A stretch of 64,000 bases of DNA from Streptomyces chrestomyceticus JCM 4735 (GTDB taxonomy: Bacteria; Actinomycetota; Actinomycetes; Streptomycetales; Streptomycetaceae). Shown here one piece after another: positions 26,775 through 34,704 of this stretch. A program made the translations under genes and the position numbers. Position 1 is the first letter of the stretch. Every line of letters starts with the position of its first letter. The stretch is taken from assembly GCF_003865135.1 (NCBI RefSeq), contig NZ_BHZC01000001.1, positions 8,060,001 to 8,124,000 of the forward strand. The letters are read 5' to 3'. Under the pieces are notes generated by a model, which was not told the DNA's origin, did not search any database, and saw only the letters and a program-made list of their open reading frames with translations.

Positions 26775-26899
26775 ACCGCCGTGCCCCGCGACCGCCGTGC
26801 CCGACACCCGCCGACCGCCCGGCCCGGCACCCGCCGCGCCCGCGTCTGCCGGACCCGGCCCCCGGCGCACCCGCCCCCGTACGGAAGCGAGGAGCCCGT

Positions 26900-27892
26900 A
26901 TGCCCCCGACCTCCCGCACCCCCGACGCCCGTACCGACGCCCCGGAAGTGCTGTCGGCCCCGCTCGTCGTGGAGTTCCCCTTCACCCGGTCCCTCGGGCC
27001 CGTGCAGAGCGCCTTCCTCACCGGGCTGCGCGAACGGGTCGTCCTGGGCGTCCGGACCGGCGACGGGCGGGTGCTGGTGCCGCCCGTCGAGTACGACCCG
27101 GCCACCGCCGAGGAGATACGTGACCTCGTCGAGGTCGGCAGCGCGGGGACCGTCACCACCTGGGCCTGGAACCCGGCCCCGCGCCCCCACCAGCCCCTGG
27201 ACACGCCGTTCGCCTGGGTGCTCGTCCGCCTCGACGGCGCCGACACGGCCCTGCTGCACGCCCTGGACGCACCCGGCCCCGACGCCGTACGCACCGGGAT
27301 GCGGGTCCGCGTGCGGTGGGCGGCGGAACGCACCGGCGCCATCACCGACATCGCGTGCTTCGAACCGTACGAACCGTACGAGGACGGTGCGACGCAGGAA
27401 GCCGCCCCGCACAGCGGCGAGTTCACCGACCCCGTCACCGGCATCACCGTTCCCGCCCGCCTCGACTACACCTACTCTCCCGGCCGCGCCCAGTCCCGCT
27501 ACCTCGCCGCCCTCGCCGGCCACCGCACCGTCGGGGAGCGCTGCCCGTCCTGCCGCAAGGTGTACGTACCGCCCCGTGGCGCCTGCCCCACCTGCGGCGT
27601 GGCCACCCGGGACCAGGTCGAGGTCGGTCCCAAGGGCACCGTCACCACCTTCTGCATCGTGAACATCAAGGCCAAGAACCTCGACATCGACGTGCCGTAC
27701 GTCTACGCGCACATCGCCCTGGACGGCGCCGACCTCGCCCTGCACGCCCGTATCGGTGGCATCCCGTACGACGAGGTGCGCATGGGGCTGCGGGTGGAGC
27801 CGGTGTGGCGCGGCGACGGCCGCTACCCGGACCACTACCGGCCCACCGGCGAACCCGACGCCGACTACGACAGCTACAAGGAACTGGTCTGA
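26900..27892 (+). CDS. OB-fold/zinc-ribbon DUF35 protein, duplicated domains
   Basis: 330 residues from ATG 26900 with SD gcgaggag. The C-terminal half has a rubredoxin-like zinc ribbon, CPSCRKVYVPPRGACPTCG (near residue 215), followed by an OB fold (GPKGTVTTFCIVNIKAKN). The N-terminal half repeats the OB fold (SAGTVTTWAWNP...) but its ribbon region lacks cysteines, so it is a degenerate copy. DUF35 proteins bind thiolase-like partners and form two-component hydratases, aldolases or condensing enzymes; here the partners are surely the two thiolases that follow. Stop and next start overlap (TGATG). Confidence 0.88.
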   Translation: MPPTSRTPDARTDAPEVLSAPLVVEFPFTRSLGPVQSAFLTGLRERVVLGVRTGDGRVLVPPVEYDPATAEEIRDLVEVGSAGTVTTWAWNPAPRPHQPLDTPFAWVLVRLDGADTALLHALDAPGPDAVRTGMRVRVRWAAERTGAITDIACFEPYEPYEDGATQEAAPHSGEFTDPVTGITVPARLDYTYSPGRAQSRYLAALAGHRTVGERCPSCRKVYVPPRGACPTCGVATRDQVEVGPKGTVTTFCIVNIKAKNLDIDVPYVYAHIALDGADLALHARIGGIPYDEVRMGLRVEPVWRGDGRYPDHYRPTGEPDADYDSYKELV

Positions 27893-28968
27893 TGTCCGCG
27901 ACCCCCGGCCCGGCCACGGAGCGACGCGAGGTCGCGGTCGTCGCCTTCGCGCAGAGCGACCACGCCCGCGACACCGCCGAGGTCTCCGAGGCCGAACTGC
28001 TGCTGCCGGTGCTCCAGGACGCCCTCGGCCAGGCCGGTCTGCGGGCCGGGGAGATCGACTTCACCTGCTCGGGATCCTCGGACTACCTGGCCGGGCGGGC
28101 CTTCTCCTTCACCATGGCCCTGGACAGCGTCGGCGCCTGGCCGCCCATCGCCGAGTCGCACGTCGAGACGGACGGCGCCTGGGCACTGTACGAGGCGTGG
28201 GTCAAGCTGCTGACCGGGGCCGCCGAGACCGCGCTCGTCTACGCGTACGGCAAGTCCTCGTCCGGCGCGGTCCGCGACGTGCTCACCCGCCAGCTCGACC
28301 CGTACTACCTCGCGCCCCTGTGGCCCGACTCCGTCTCCCTCGCCGCCCTCCAGGCACAGGCCCTCATCGACGCGGGCGACACGGACGAGGCGGCACTCGC
28401 CGGCATCGCGGCACGCGCCCGCACCGACGCGGCGGAAAACCCGCACGCCCGGCACAGCGGACCGGTGCCGCCCGGCGACTACGTAGTGCGGCCCCTGCGC
28501 ACCGCCGACTGCCCGCCCGTCACCGACGGCGCCGCCGCCGTGGTCCTCGCGGCCGGCGACACCGCGCGGCGGCTGTGCGACCGGCCCGCCTGGATACGCG
28601 GCATGGACCACCGCATCGAGGCCCACGCACTCGGCGTACGGGACCTCACCGACTCGCCGTCCACCCGGCTGGCCGCCGAGCGCGCCGGAGCCTTCGGACA
28701 GCCGGTGGACACCGCCGAACTGCACGCCCCCTTCACCGCGCAGGAGGTCGTCCTCCGCAAGGCGCTGCGGCTGGACGACCGGGTACGGATCAACCCGTCG
28801 GGCGGCGCCCTCGCCGCCAACCCCATGATGGCCACCGGACTGATTCGGATCGGTGAGGCCGCCGAGGCCGTCCGGCGTGGCGCGTCCCGGCGGGCGCTGG
28901 CCCACGCCACGTCGGGGCCCTGCCTCCAGCAGAACCTGGTCGCCGTACTGGAAGGGGACCCGCGATGA
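27892..28968 (+). CDS. thiolase-like lipid-transfer protein (Ltp4-like)
   Basis: 358 residues starting at ATG 27892, overlapping the upstream stop. Thiolase-fold segments: IDFTCSGSSDYLAGRAFSF, ESHVETDGAWALYEAWVKLL (position of the nucleophile-bearing loop, without a clear catalytic Cys), VTDGAAAVVLAAGDTA, and the C-terminal INPSGGALAANPMMATGLIR. The missing nucleophile pattern suggests a non-classical role, as in Ltp-type retro-aldolases or partners of DUF35 proteins, not ordinary beta-ketothiolysis. Length and order match Ltp4 of the mycobacterial sterol locus. It overlaps the next gene by 4 bp (ATGA). Confidence 0.87.
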   Translation: MSATPGPATERREVAVVAFAQSDHARDTAEVSEAELLLPVLQDALGQAGLRAGEIDFTCSGSSDYLAGRAFSFTMALDSVGAWPPIAESHVETDGAWALYEAWVKLLTGAAETALVYAYGKSSSGAVRDVLTRQLDPYYLAPLWPDSVSLAALQAQALIDAGDTDEAALAGIAARARTDAAENPHARHSGPVPPGDYVVRPLRTADCPPVTDGAAAVVLAAGDTARRLCDRPAWIRGMDHRIEAHALGVRDLTDSPSTRLAAERAGAFGQPVDTAELHAPFTAQEVVLRKALRLDDRVRINPSGGALAANPMMATGLIRIGEAAEAVRRGASRRALAHATSGPCLQQNLVAVLEGDPR

Positions 28969-30176
28969 GCGAGGCCGCAGCGACCGAGCCCACAGTGTCC
29001 AAGCCCGCCGTGTCCAAGGAGCCGGTCGCCGTCGTCGGCATCGGCCAGACCCGACACGTCGCCGCGCGCCGCGACGTCTCGCTGGCCGGGCTCGTCCGCG
29101 AGGCGGCCCGACGCGCCCTCGACGACGCCGAACTGACCTGGCACGCCATCGACGCCGTGGTCATCGGCAAGGCCCCCGACTTCTTCGAGGGCGTCATGAT
29201 GCCCGAGCTGTACCTCGCCGACGCGCTCGGCGCGGCCGGCAAACCGATGCTGCGGGTGCACACCGCCGGTTCGGTCGGCGGTTCCACCGCCCTGGTCGCG
29301 GCCGACCTCGTCGCCGCCCGCGTGCACCGCACCGTCCTGACCCTCGCCTTCGAGAAGCAGTCCGAGTCCAACGCCATGTGGGGGCTGTCGCTCCCGGTCC
29401 CCTTCCAGCAGCCGCTGCTGGCCGGCGCGGGCGGCTTCTTCGCCCCGCACGTCCGCGCCTACATGCGGCGTACGGGCGCCCCCGCCACCGTCGGCTCCCT
29501 GGTCGCGTACAAGGACCGCCGCAACGCGCTGAAGAACCCGTACGCCCACCTCCACGAGCACGACATCACGCTGGAGAAGGTCCAGGCGTCCCCGATGCTC
29601 TGGGACCCGGTCCGCTACTCCGAGACCTGCCCGTCCTCCGACGGCGCCTGCGCGATGGTCCTGACCGACCGCGCGGGCGCGCGGCGGGCGCCCAAGCCCG
29701 CCGCCTGGATGCACGGCGGGGCGATGCGCAGCGAACCGACCCTCTTCGCGGGCAAGGACTTCGTCTCCCCGCAGGCGGGCAAGGACTGCGCCGCGGCCGT
29801 GTACCGGCAGGCCGGGATCACGGACCCGCGCCGGGAGATCGACGCGGTGGAGATGTACGTACCCTTCAGTTGGTACGAGCCGATGTGGCTGGAGAACCTG
29901 GGCTTCGCCGCGCCCGGCGAGGGCTGGAAGCTCACCGAGTCCGGGGTGACGGAACTCGACGGGGACCTGCCCGTCAATCCCTCCGGAGGGGTGCTCTCCG
30001 CCAATCCCATCGGCGCCTCCGGCATGATCCGCTTCGCCGAGGCGGCCCTCCAGGTGCGCGGCCAGGCGGGGGAACACCAGGTCCCCGGCGCGCGCCGGGC
30101 CCTGGGCCACGCCTACGGGGGCGGCTCGCAGTTCTTCTCGATGTGGCTCGTGGGCGCCGAGCCGCCCGCCACCTGA
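28965..30176 (+). CDS. thiolase-like lipid-transfer protein (Ltp3-like)
   Basis: 403 residues starting at ATG 28965 inside the upstream stop (ATGA). Segments: VAVVGIGQTRHVAARRDVSL at the N-terminus, MLRVHTAGSVGGSTALVAAD near 100 (normally the nucleophile site, here Ala-Gly-Ser without Cys), SETCPSSDGACAMVLTD, VEMYVPFSWYEPMW, LPVNPSGGVLSANPIGASGM and GHAYGGGSQFFSMW. It resembles SCP2/Ltp3 proteins, which pair with a sister thiolase and a DUF35 protein in sterol side-chain cleavage. Last gene of the operon. Confidence 0.87.
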   Translation: MSEAAATEPTVSKPAVSKEPVAVVGIGQTRHVAARRDVSLAGLVREAARRALDDAELTWHAIDAVVIGKAPDFFEGVMMPELYLADALGAAGKPMLRVHTAGSVGGSTALVAADLVAARVHRTVLTLAFEKQSESNAMWGLSLPVPFQQPLLAGAGGFFAPHVRAYMRRTGAPATVGSLVAYKDRRNALKNPYAHLHEHDITLEKVQASPMLWDPVRYSETCPSSDGACAMVLTDRAGARRAPKPAAWMHGGAMRSEPTLFAGKDFVSPQAGKDCAAAVYRQAGITDPRREIDAVEMYVPFSWYEPMWLENLGFAAPGEGWKLTESGVTELDGDLPVNPSGGVLSANPIGASGMIRFAEAALQVRGQAGEHQVPGARRALGHAYGGGSQFFSMWLVGAEPPAT

Positions 30177-30246
30177 AGCGCGCCCTGTCCCGCGCCGGGC
30201 GCGGTGACTAGGCTGACGGCGACGCCGAACCGGGAGGAGCAGCGAC

Positions 30247-30486
30247 GTGGCCGAGGGCATCATGGAACAGCGGCTCGCGGACGGGACCAGGCCGGAACTC
30301 GACCTGACCGGCGCCGCCTGGCAGTCCAGCAGCCAGGGGATGGGCGATGTGCAGGTCGCCTTCGTCGAAGGCTGGATCGCGATGCGCAACCGGCGCACTC
30401 CGGACGTACCCGCGCTGGTCTTCACACCGGCCGAGTGGCGCGGCTTCGTCCTCGGCGCCCGGGACGGCGAGTTCGACCTCACCTGA
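30247..30486 (+). CDS. DUF397 protein
   Basis: 79 residues. DUF397 features: AAWQSSSQGMGDVQVAFVEG near residue 22, WIAMRNRRTPDVPALVFTPA, and the ending AEWRGFVLGARDGEFDL. Most Streptomyces DUF397 genes follow an XRE-family regulator and sometimes a kinase-like gene; here no XRE gene is adjacent, so this is an orphan copy. GTG 30247 has SD gggagg; ATG 30262 is an alternative. It ends 12 bp before a hairpin and is convergent with the ricin-domain gene. Confidence 0.85.
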   Translation: MAEGIMEQRLADGTRPELDLTGAAWQSSSQGMGDVQVAFVEGWIAMRNRRTPDVPALVFTPAEWRGFVLGARDGEFDLT

Positions 30487-30497
30487 CCTGACGCGGA

Positions 30498-30534
30498 CCG
30501 GATGACCGGACGGAGACCGCCGCCGGTCATCCGG
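30498..30534. terminator. bidirectional terminator between convergent genes
   Basis: Perfect 12-bp stem (ccggatgaccgg at 30498-30509 and its complement at 30523-30534) with a 13-nt loop, between the DUF397 stop and the ricin-domain gene stop. Confidence 0.65.
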
Positions 30535-30552
30535 CCGCGCGCGGCCGGGCGG

Positions 30553-31767
30553 CTACGCCCACAGCCCCAGCAGGAACGGGTACGCGTGCAGGACCGGCGC
30601 GGGCCCCTGGACGAGGTCGCGCAGGGTGAAGACGATGTACTCGGTGCCCTTGGTGGCGAAGAAGTGCACCTCCTCGCCCACGGTCGCGGAGGCCACCGCG
30701 TCCGGCGCCGTCCAGCCCTTGGGCAGTTGGCCCAGCGGCACCGGCTGCACCTCGCGCAGGTCCGGCGCCCGGAACCGGCCGTCGATCAGCACGGTCTGCT
30801 GCTCGCAGAACAGCAGGTACTGCGAGTCGTCGGGCCGGGCGGGCGTCGCCTCCAGGACCCGGCCGTACGGCTCCAGCTCCCGGGACGGGAAGTACTCCTC
30901 GGTCCGGTCGATGCCGTCGTTGTCCTTGTCGGAGAAGGCGACCGTCAGGTCCCCCTTGACCCCGAGGTGGGTCCGGCCGCTGCGCCGCGGCGCCCGGGTG
31001 ACGAAGTCGAAGCCGCCGTGGAACTCCTTGGGCAGGTGCGGGAACCGCGCACTGATCTTCCGCGGCTCCTCCTCGACGCGGTTGCGCGAGGAGAACCGGA
31101 TGACCTCGTCACCGCGGAAGCCCTCGAACCGTACGTACGGCGTGGTGTCGCCCGGCACATACTTGGCGACGGTCCCGAAGACGCCCCCGGCGGCCTCCAG
31201 CGACGCCTTGAAGACATGGGTGACGGTGGAGATGATGCCGCCGCCCGGCTCCACCAGCAGCCCGGACAGCGCGTCGAAGACCGGGTCGCCGCCGCGTGCC
31301 TGGACCGGCTCGAAGATCCACTGCTCGGCGGTGCGGTAGGCGCCGGTGTTCTCCGTCGACTGCTCGACGACCGCGCCCACCGCGGCCGCGTTGTCGCGCA
31401 CGTTCATCCACAGCCCGCTGTGCAGGTTGGCGACCCGGTACGGGTCCTCGTCGACGAGCTGCCACGACTGGCTGCGGTACGCCGGGGTGTTCTCCTCCAG
31501 GTGCTCCTGGACCAGGGGCGTGCCCTTGTCCTTGCCGCACCTGCGGACCTGGAGGTAGCCGCCGCTGTGCTGGTTCTGCAGCCGGAAGGTGCGCTCGCCG
31601 CCCGGCGCGGACTCCAGCCGCCACGCCTGGGCGGCCCGCTGCGGCCAGTCGTACAGCCGCTCCTGGACGATGTCCGCGGGGGACTGTTTGGTGTGGCCCT
31701 TGACGGTCAGGTACAGGCCGCTGCTCACGTTCTTGATCAGGTACGTGCCCTTGGCGCTGACGCTCAC
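30553..31767 (-). CDS. ricin-type lectin protein with hemopexin-like C-terminal region
   Basis: 404 residues and no signal peptide. Residues 1-155 form a beta-trefoil with three QxW-like signatures (AQAWRLESA, SQSWQLVDE, AEQWIFEPV) and the carbohydrate-site style SGLYLTVKG, SGGYLQVRR, SGLWMNVRD. The middle (about 160-250) matches nothing I know. The C-terminal 150 residues have short blades such as RTHLGVKGDLTVAFSDKD, SQYLLFCEQQTVLIDGRF and EVHFFATKGTEYIVFTL that recall hemopexin-like propeller repeats. It may bind carbohydrates inside the cell, or leave it by a non-Sec route. SD aggagg precedes ATG 31767. Confidence 0.7.
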   Translation of the reverse strand: MSVSAKGTYLIKNVSSGLYLTVKGHTKQSPADIVQERLYDWPQRAAQAWRLESAPGGERTFRLQNQHSGGYLQVRRCGKDKGTPLVQEHLEENTPAYRSQSWQLVDEDPYRVANLHSGLWMNVRDNAAAVGAVVEQSTENTGAYRTAEQWIFEPVQARGGDPVFDALSGLLVEPGGGIISTVTHVFKASLEAAGGVFGTVAKYVPGDTTPYVRFEGFRGDEVIRFSSRNRVEEEPRKISARFPHLPKEFHGGFDFVTRAPRRSGRTHLGVKGDLTVAFSDKDNDGIDRTEEYFPSRELEPYGRVLEATPARPDDSQYLLFCEQQTVLIDGRFRAPDLREVQPVPLGQLPKGWTAPDAVASATVGEEVHFFATKGTEYIVFTLRDLVQGPAPVLHAYPFLLGLWA

Positions 31768-32022
31768 GGGAACCTCCTGGGAGCGGACGGAAAGAGTTCC
31801 GGTTCCGGCGTCCCACCCTAGGAGCCCGCTCCCCGGGACGCGACGGTACGGCCACCAGACCCGGCCAAGGTCAGGTCCCGGCCCCCGGCCGGGTACGCAC
31901 CGCCCACAAGGCCCGATTCCCGGCGGCTGCGCTCCGCCGCTCCGGCGGGCACACCAGCAACGACCGGAACAGCACGCAGGAATACGGACCGCGGTCCGCG
32001 CGGCCCGGCAGCGGGCCGCCGG

Positions 32023-32712
32023 TCAGGGCTGGTTGGGGATGGAACGGGCCCGCTCCAGCGAGTTCGCGGCGGCGGGGGCCGGGCCGGGCTCGCCGCGCTG
32101 AGCCGGGTCGGCCGCGCGGGACGCGTACGCGGTGGGCGGCTCCGGCGGCTGGGCCTGCTGGGTGTCCGCCAGGACCGTGGTGGCCAGGTGCCGCAGCACG
32201 TCGGCGTGCGCGTGCAGCATCTGGTGCGTACGGGTGTCCTCCGGATCGGCCAGCAGGATGCGGGCGGCGGTGTTCACGGCCCGCAGCCGCGGCTTCTGGG
32301 CCGTACGGTGCGCCCGGGGCAGCGAACGCCAGGCGGTGTTGGCGACGGTGATCAGCCGCCACAGGTCGTTGGTGCCCGGGTCGGTGTCGTAGAACCGCAG
32401 GCCGTACCGGCCGACGAGCCAGTACGAGAGGGACAGCGCCACGACCACCAGGAGGTCGAACGTCACCCAGACGCGCGCCATGTGGCCGCGGTCCACGGCC
32501 ATGCCCACCAGCAGCGCCACCCCCGCGCCGCCCGCGCCGAAGAGGACCGAGGCGAGCACGCCGAAGAACGCGACGGCCGGAACGATGCCGATGCCGTTCT
32601 CGCTGTCCACCCGGAGCAGTCCCTGCCAGTGCGGGGCCAGATAGCGGGCGTAGCGGACCGGCTTCGGGGCGGGTTCCGTGACAGCGATTCTCTTCGCCCA
32701 ACTCACTGCCAT
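32023..32712 (-). CDS. membrane protein of unknown function
   Basis: 229 residues from ATG 32712, with SD ggagtg. Two hydrophobic helices, about residues 43-68 (IVPAVAFFGVLASVLFGAGG) and 80-100 (WVTFDLLVVVALSLSYWLVG), follow a basic N-terminus. The C-terminal 130 residues are soluble and Ala/Pro-rich and include TARILLADPEDTRTHQMLHA. Not assigned to a family. It lies downstream of a DUF2637 gene, but a strong terminator separates the two, so it probably has its own promoter in the 347-bp gap. Confidence 0.7.
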   Translation of the reverse strand: MAVSWAKRIAVTEPAPKPVRYARYLAPHWQGLLRVDSENGIGIVPAVAFFGVLASVLFGAGGAGVALLVGMAVDRGHMARVWVTFDLLVVVALSLSYWLVGRYGLRFYDTDPGTNDLWRLITVANTAWRSLPRAHRTAQKPRLRAVNTAARILLADPEDTRTHQMLHAHADVLRHLATTVLADTQQAQPPEPPTAYASRAADPAQRGEPGPAPAAANSLERARSIPNQP

Positions 32713-32993
32713 CGCTGCACACTCCTTCGTCGGGCATTGGCGCACGGCTTCACGCCCCGACCAACGAATCACGGAATTCCCGGATACGCTCGGCCGGGTC
32801 AAACAACGTTTCTGCTGCGGAGTTTCCTCCGGACAGCCGGGCGCGCGAGGGGCGTGGGACCGGAGTTGTTCCGGGGCACCCGGACGCGGCCGGCCGCGTG
32901 CGACGGACCGGCGGTGTTCCGGCCGCCACCCGGAAACGCGGCAGCCCGGAAAAAGAAAAAGAAGAATGACCGGAAAAACAATAACCGGAAAAG

Positions 32994-33054
32994 GGCGGCC
33001 GTCCGCGCCCCGGCGCCCCTCCGCACGGAGGGCGCCGGAACGCGGACGGCCGCC
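32994..33054 (-). terminator. rho-independent terminator with U-tract
   Basis: A long hairpin pairs ggcggccgtccgcg (32994-33007) with 33041-33054 perfectly, and the inner part continues pairing (ccggcgccc with gggcgccgg, one bulged C). Read on the minus strand it starts 5 bp after the DUF2637 gene and is followed by T-rich runs down to about 32950 (gttttt, ctttttcttttt). A true U-tract is rare in such GC-rich genomes. The rest of the 32713-33059 gap holds only the likely promoter of the 32023-32712 gene. Confidence 0.85.
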
Positions 33055-33059
33055 GGGTC

Positions 33060-33860
33060 TCAGCGTGCGGAACGGTGCCGGTGGGCGCCGCGGTTGGAGT
33101 ACGCGTGCCGGGTGGACGCCGCCGGGGCGTCGGGGTCGAGCTGACGGATCAACTGGTGGAAGCAGAGCAGCACGGTCACCGGCGGGAGCCCCGCCACGGT
33201 GATCCCCGCCGGGGTGGTGGGGGCCTTGGCGATGCACAGCACGGTGGCCACGGCCGCGAAGAAGATCACGACGCACCAGGAGTGCGCGGTGCGGCGCCGG
33301 TGGGTACGGGCCCGCAGGATGGACAGGATGGCGGCCACCCACGGCCCGTAGACCAGCAGCGGCCACAACTGGGCGATGCGCGGTGTCGTGGCCTCGCCCG
33401 CCAGGGCCCGCAGCGGCGGGTAGGACGCCACCGCGGCGAGCAGGGCGACCGCCATCACGATCACGGACGTCAGGGTGACGGTGACCAGGCTCAGGACGCG
33501 CCGCCACGACAGCGTGCCGCCCTCCCGGGCGCCGCGGGCGGCGCGCAGGAAGGACGGCTTGCGGTGGCTGTGCCGCTCGGACGCCGGCGGGCCGGCCGTG
33601 ACCGGCGGCTGTTCGGCGGTGTCCAGCAACTGCGCCAGTTCGGCGTCGAGGTCGTCGGGGACGACCATCGGCTCCGCGTCGTACACGTGCGCGTCGTAGG
33701 CGTCGGCCAGGCTCTCGTGGGCCGGCTGGTCACGGAAGAGAGGGCCGTCGGCGAGACCGAAGGCGGCCGTCAGATCGGGCTCGGAGGTGACTTGGGCGGG
33801 GATCCGGTACCCGTCGGCGGTGGACGGCATCAGCAGGTGGAGGGTGGGGGGATCGTACAC
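33060..33860 (-). CDS. DUF2637 membrane protein
   Basis: 266 residues. A soluble acidic N-terminal part (1-115, with VPDDLDAELAQLLDTAEQPP) is followed by four membrane helices near 120-145, 165-185, 193-212 and 216-236 (LLVYGPWVAAILSILRA, WCVVIFFAAVATVLCIAKAP), the pattern of DUF2637 proteins. DUF2637 genes are best known from actinobacterial conjugative plasmids and integrative elements, next to replication or spread genes; none are here. The start at 33860 lies 65 bp after the upstream small gene, so both may be co-transcribed. Confidence 0.7.
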   Translation of the reverse strand: MYDPPTLHLLMPSTADGYRIPAQVTSEPDLTAAFGLADGPLFRDQPAHESLADAYDAHVYDAEPMVVPDDLDAELAQLLDTAEQPPVTAGPPASERHSHRKPSFLRAARGAREGGTLSWRRVLSLVTVTLTSVIVMAVALLAAVASYPPLRALAGEATTPRIAQLWPLLVYGPWVAAILSILRARTHRRRTAHSWCVVIFFAAVATVLCIAKAPTTPAGITVAGLPPVTVLLCFHQLIRQLDPDAPAASTRHAYSNRGAHRHRSAR

Positions 33861-33925
33861 GGCAACTTCCCTGCGGGCTGGGCGGCGGCGTCGGGGCCCG
33901 GGCTGTCAGGCGGCGCTGGCCGCCC

Positions 33926-34171
33926 TCAGCACCGCCGGGGCCCGGCGCCGTACTCGGCCTCGGCGGGCTGCGACCACATCGCCTTGATCCGGTCGAGTTC
34001 CGCGCCGAGGCGGTCCAGCAGATCGGCGGAGAGTTCCGGCCGGAAGTATTCCCTTTCGCATTCCGCTTCGGCCGGCGGCCGGTCGGTTGCGGGGGAGTCG
34101 GAGATGCCAACGGGCTTGAAGAAGCGCCGGCCGAGACGTCGGGCCGGCTGATCCACAGGAGTGTCAGGCAT
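33926..34171 (-). CDS. hypothetical small protein
   Basis: 81 residues from ATG 34171: MPDTPVDQPARRLGRRFF, then an acidic helix-forming stretch (YFRPELSADLLDRLGAELDR) and a Cys near the end. The frame is open upstream to 34240, but that part lacks an SD. The helical segment and the position before the DUF2637 gene, same strand, support a real gene. No family recognised. Confidence 0.5.
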   Translation of the reverse strand: MPDTPVDQPARRLGRRFFKPVGISDSPATDRPPAEAECEREYFRPELSADLLDRLGAELDRIKAMWSQPAEAEYGAGPRRC

Positions 34172-34704
34172 ACATGCGGAACGAAAAGGGCCGACACAAA
34201 GGGACGGGTATCCGGTCCGGAGCGGCCCAAGTGAACTCAAGCAGACGTGGAGGGTACGAAGAGGAGGTGATCTGAAAGGTGGATGATTCGCTTCCGGAGC
34301 GCCGCCGGCGCGCGGCCCGCCGGACCGGTCACCGGCCGCCGGCGCGGGCTCCTATACCACCGATCCCCGCCGCGCGTCACCACAGCCTGGAACGGCGTGT
34401 TCGGGCGGACGGGCCCGGCGCGCCGCCGCGCCCGGACGAACGGTTGTGCGCCCAAGAGCGCCCACCTCGGAAGTAAAACGTTTTTGCCGACGTAGGAGCG
34501 GCTCCGGCGCGCGCCGTACCGTTTCAGCGTATGCCGCTCCGGTGAGCTGACCCCCACTCCGACGCGCCCCCCGGAGAAAGTGTGACCAGGGGACCGGCCA
34601 GGCGCCCCGGGTAGGTAATGGTGCGTCACATCTACCTGCCCTTCCGCTCCCGGGCCCGCTCGACGGCCGCCCGGGACACCGGCCGAACAACGAGGTGGTC
34701 CCCG
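34172..34704. promoter_or_regulatory. 533-bp intergenic region upstream of the terpenoid P450
   Basis: The divergent gap between the 33926 gene and the P450. It holds a 10-nt perfect match to the 16S anti-SD (ggaggtgatc at 34263-34272), placed 7-11 nt before GTG 34279 and ATG 34283. Either start gives a basic, Pro/Arg-rich frame of about 65-70 codons that does not look like a protein. An AT-rich patch at 34471-34490 contains the palindrome aaaacgtttt (34475-34484), a likely promoter or operator for the terpenoid genes. I see no other feature. Confidence 0.4.

Noticed and set aside
34279..34495. Two overlapping small frames of 65 and 70 codons upstream of the P450
   Set aside because: Composition is typical of random GC-rich DNA (Arg/Pro/Ala) and no fold or conservation signal is visible, despite the strong SD-like sequence.
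34618..34704. Earlier start of the terpenoid P450 at ATG 34618
   Set aside because: No SD precedes it and the added 29 residues are not P450-like; ATG 34705 has a gaggtgg SD.
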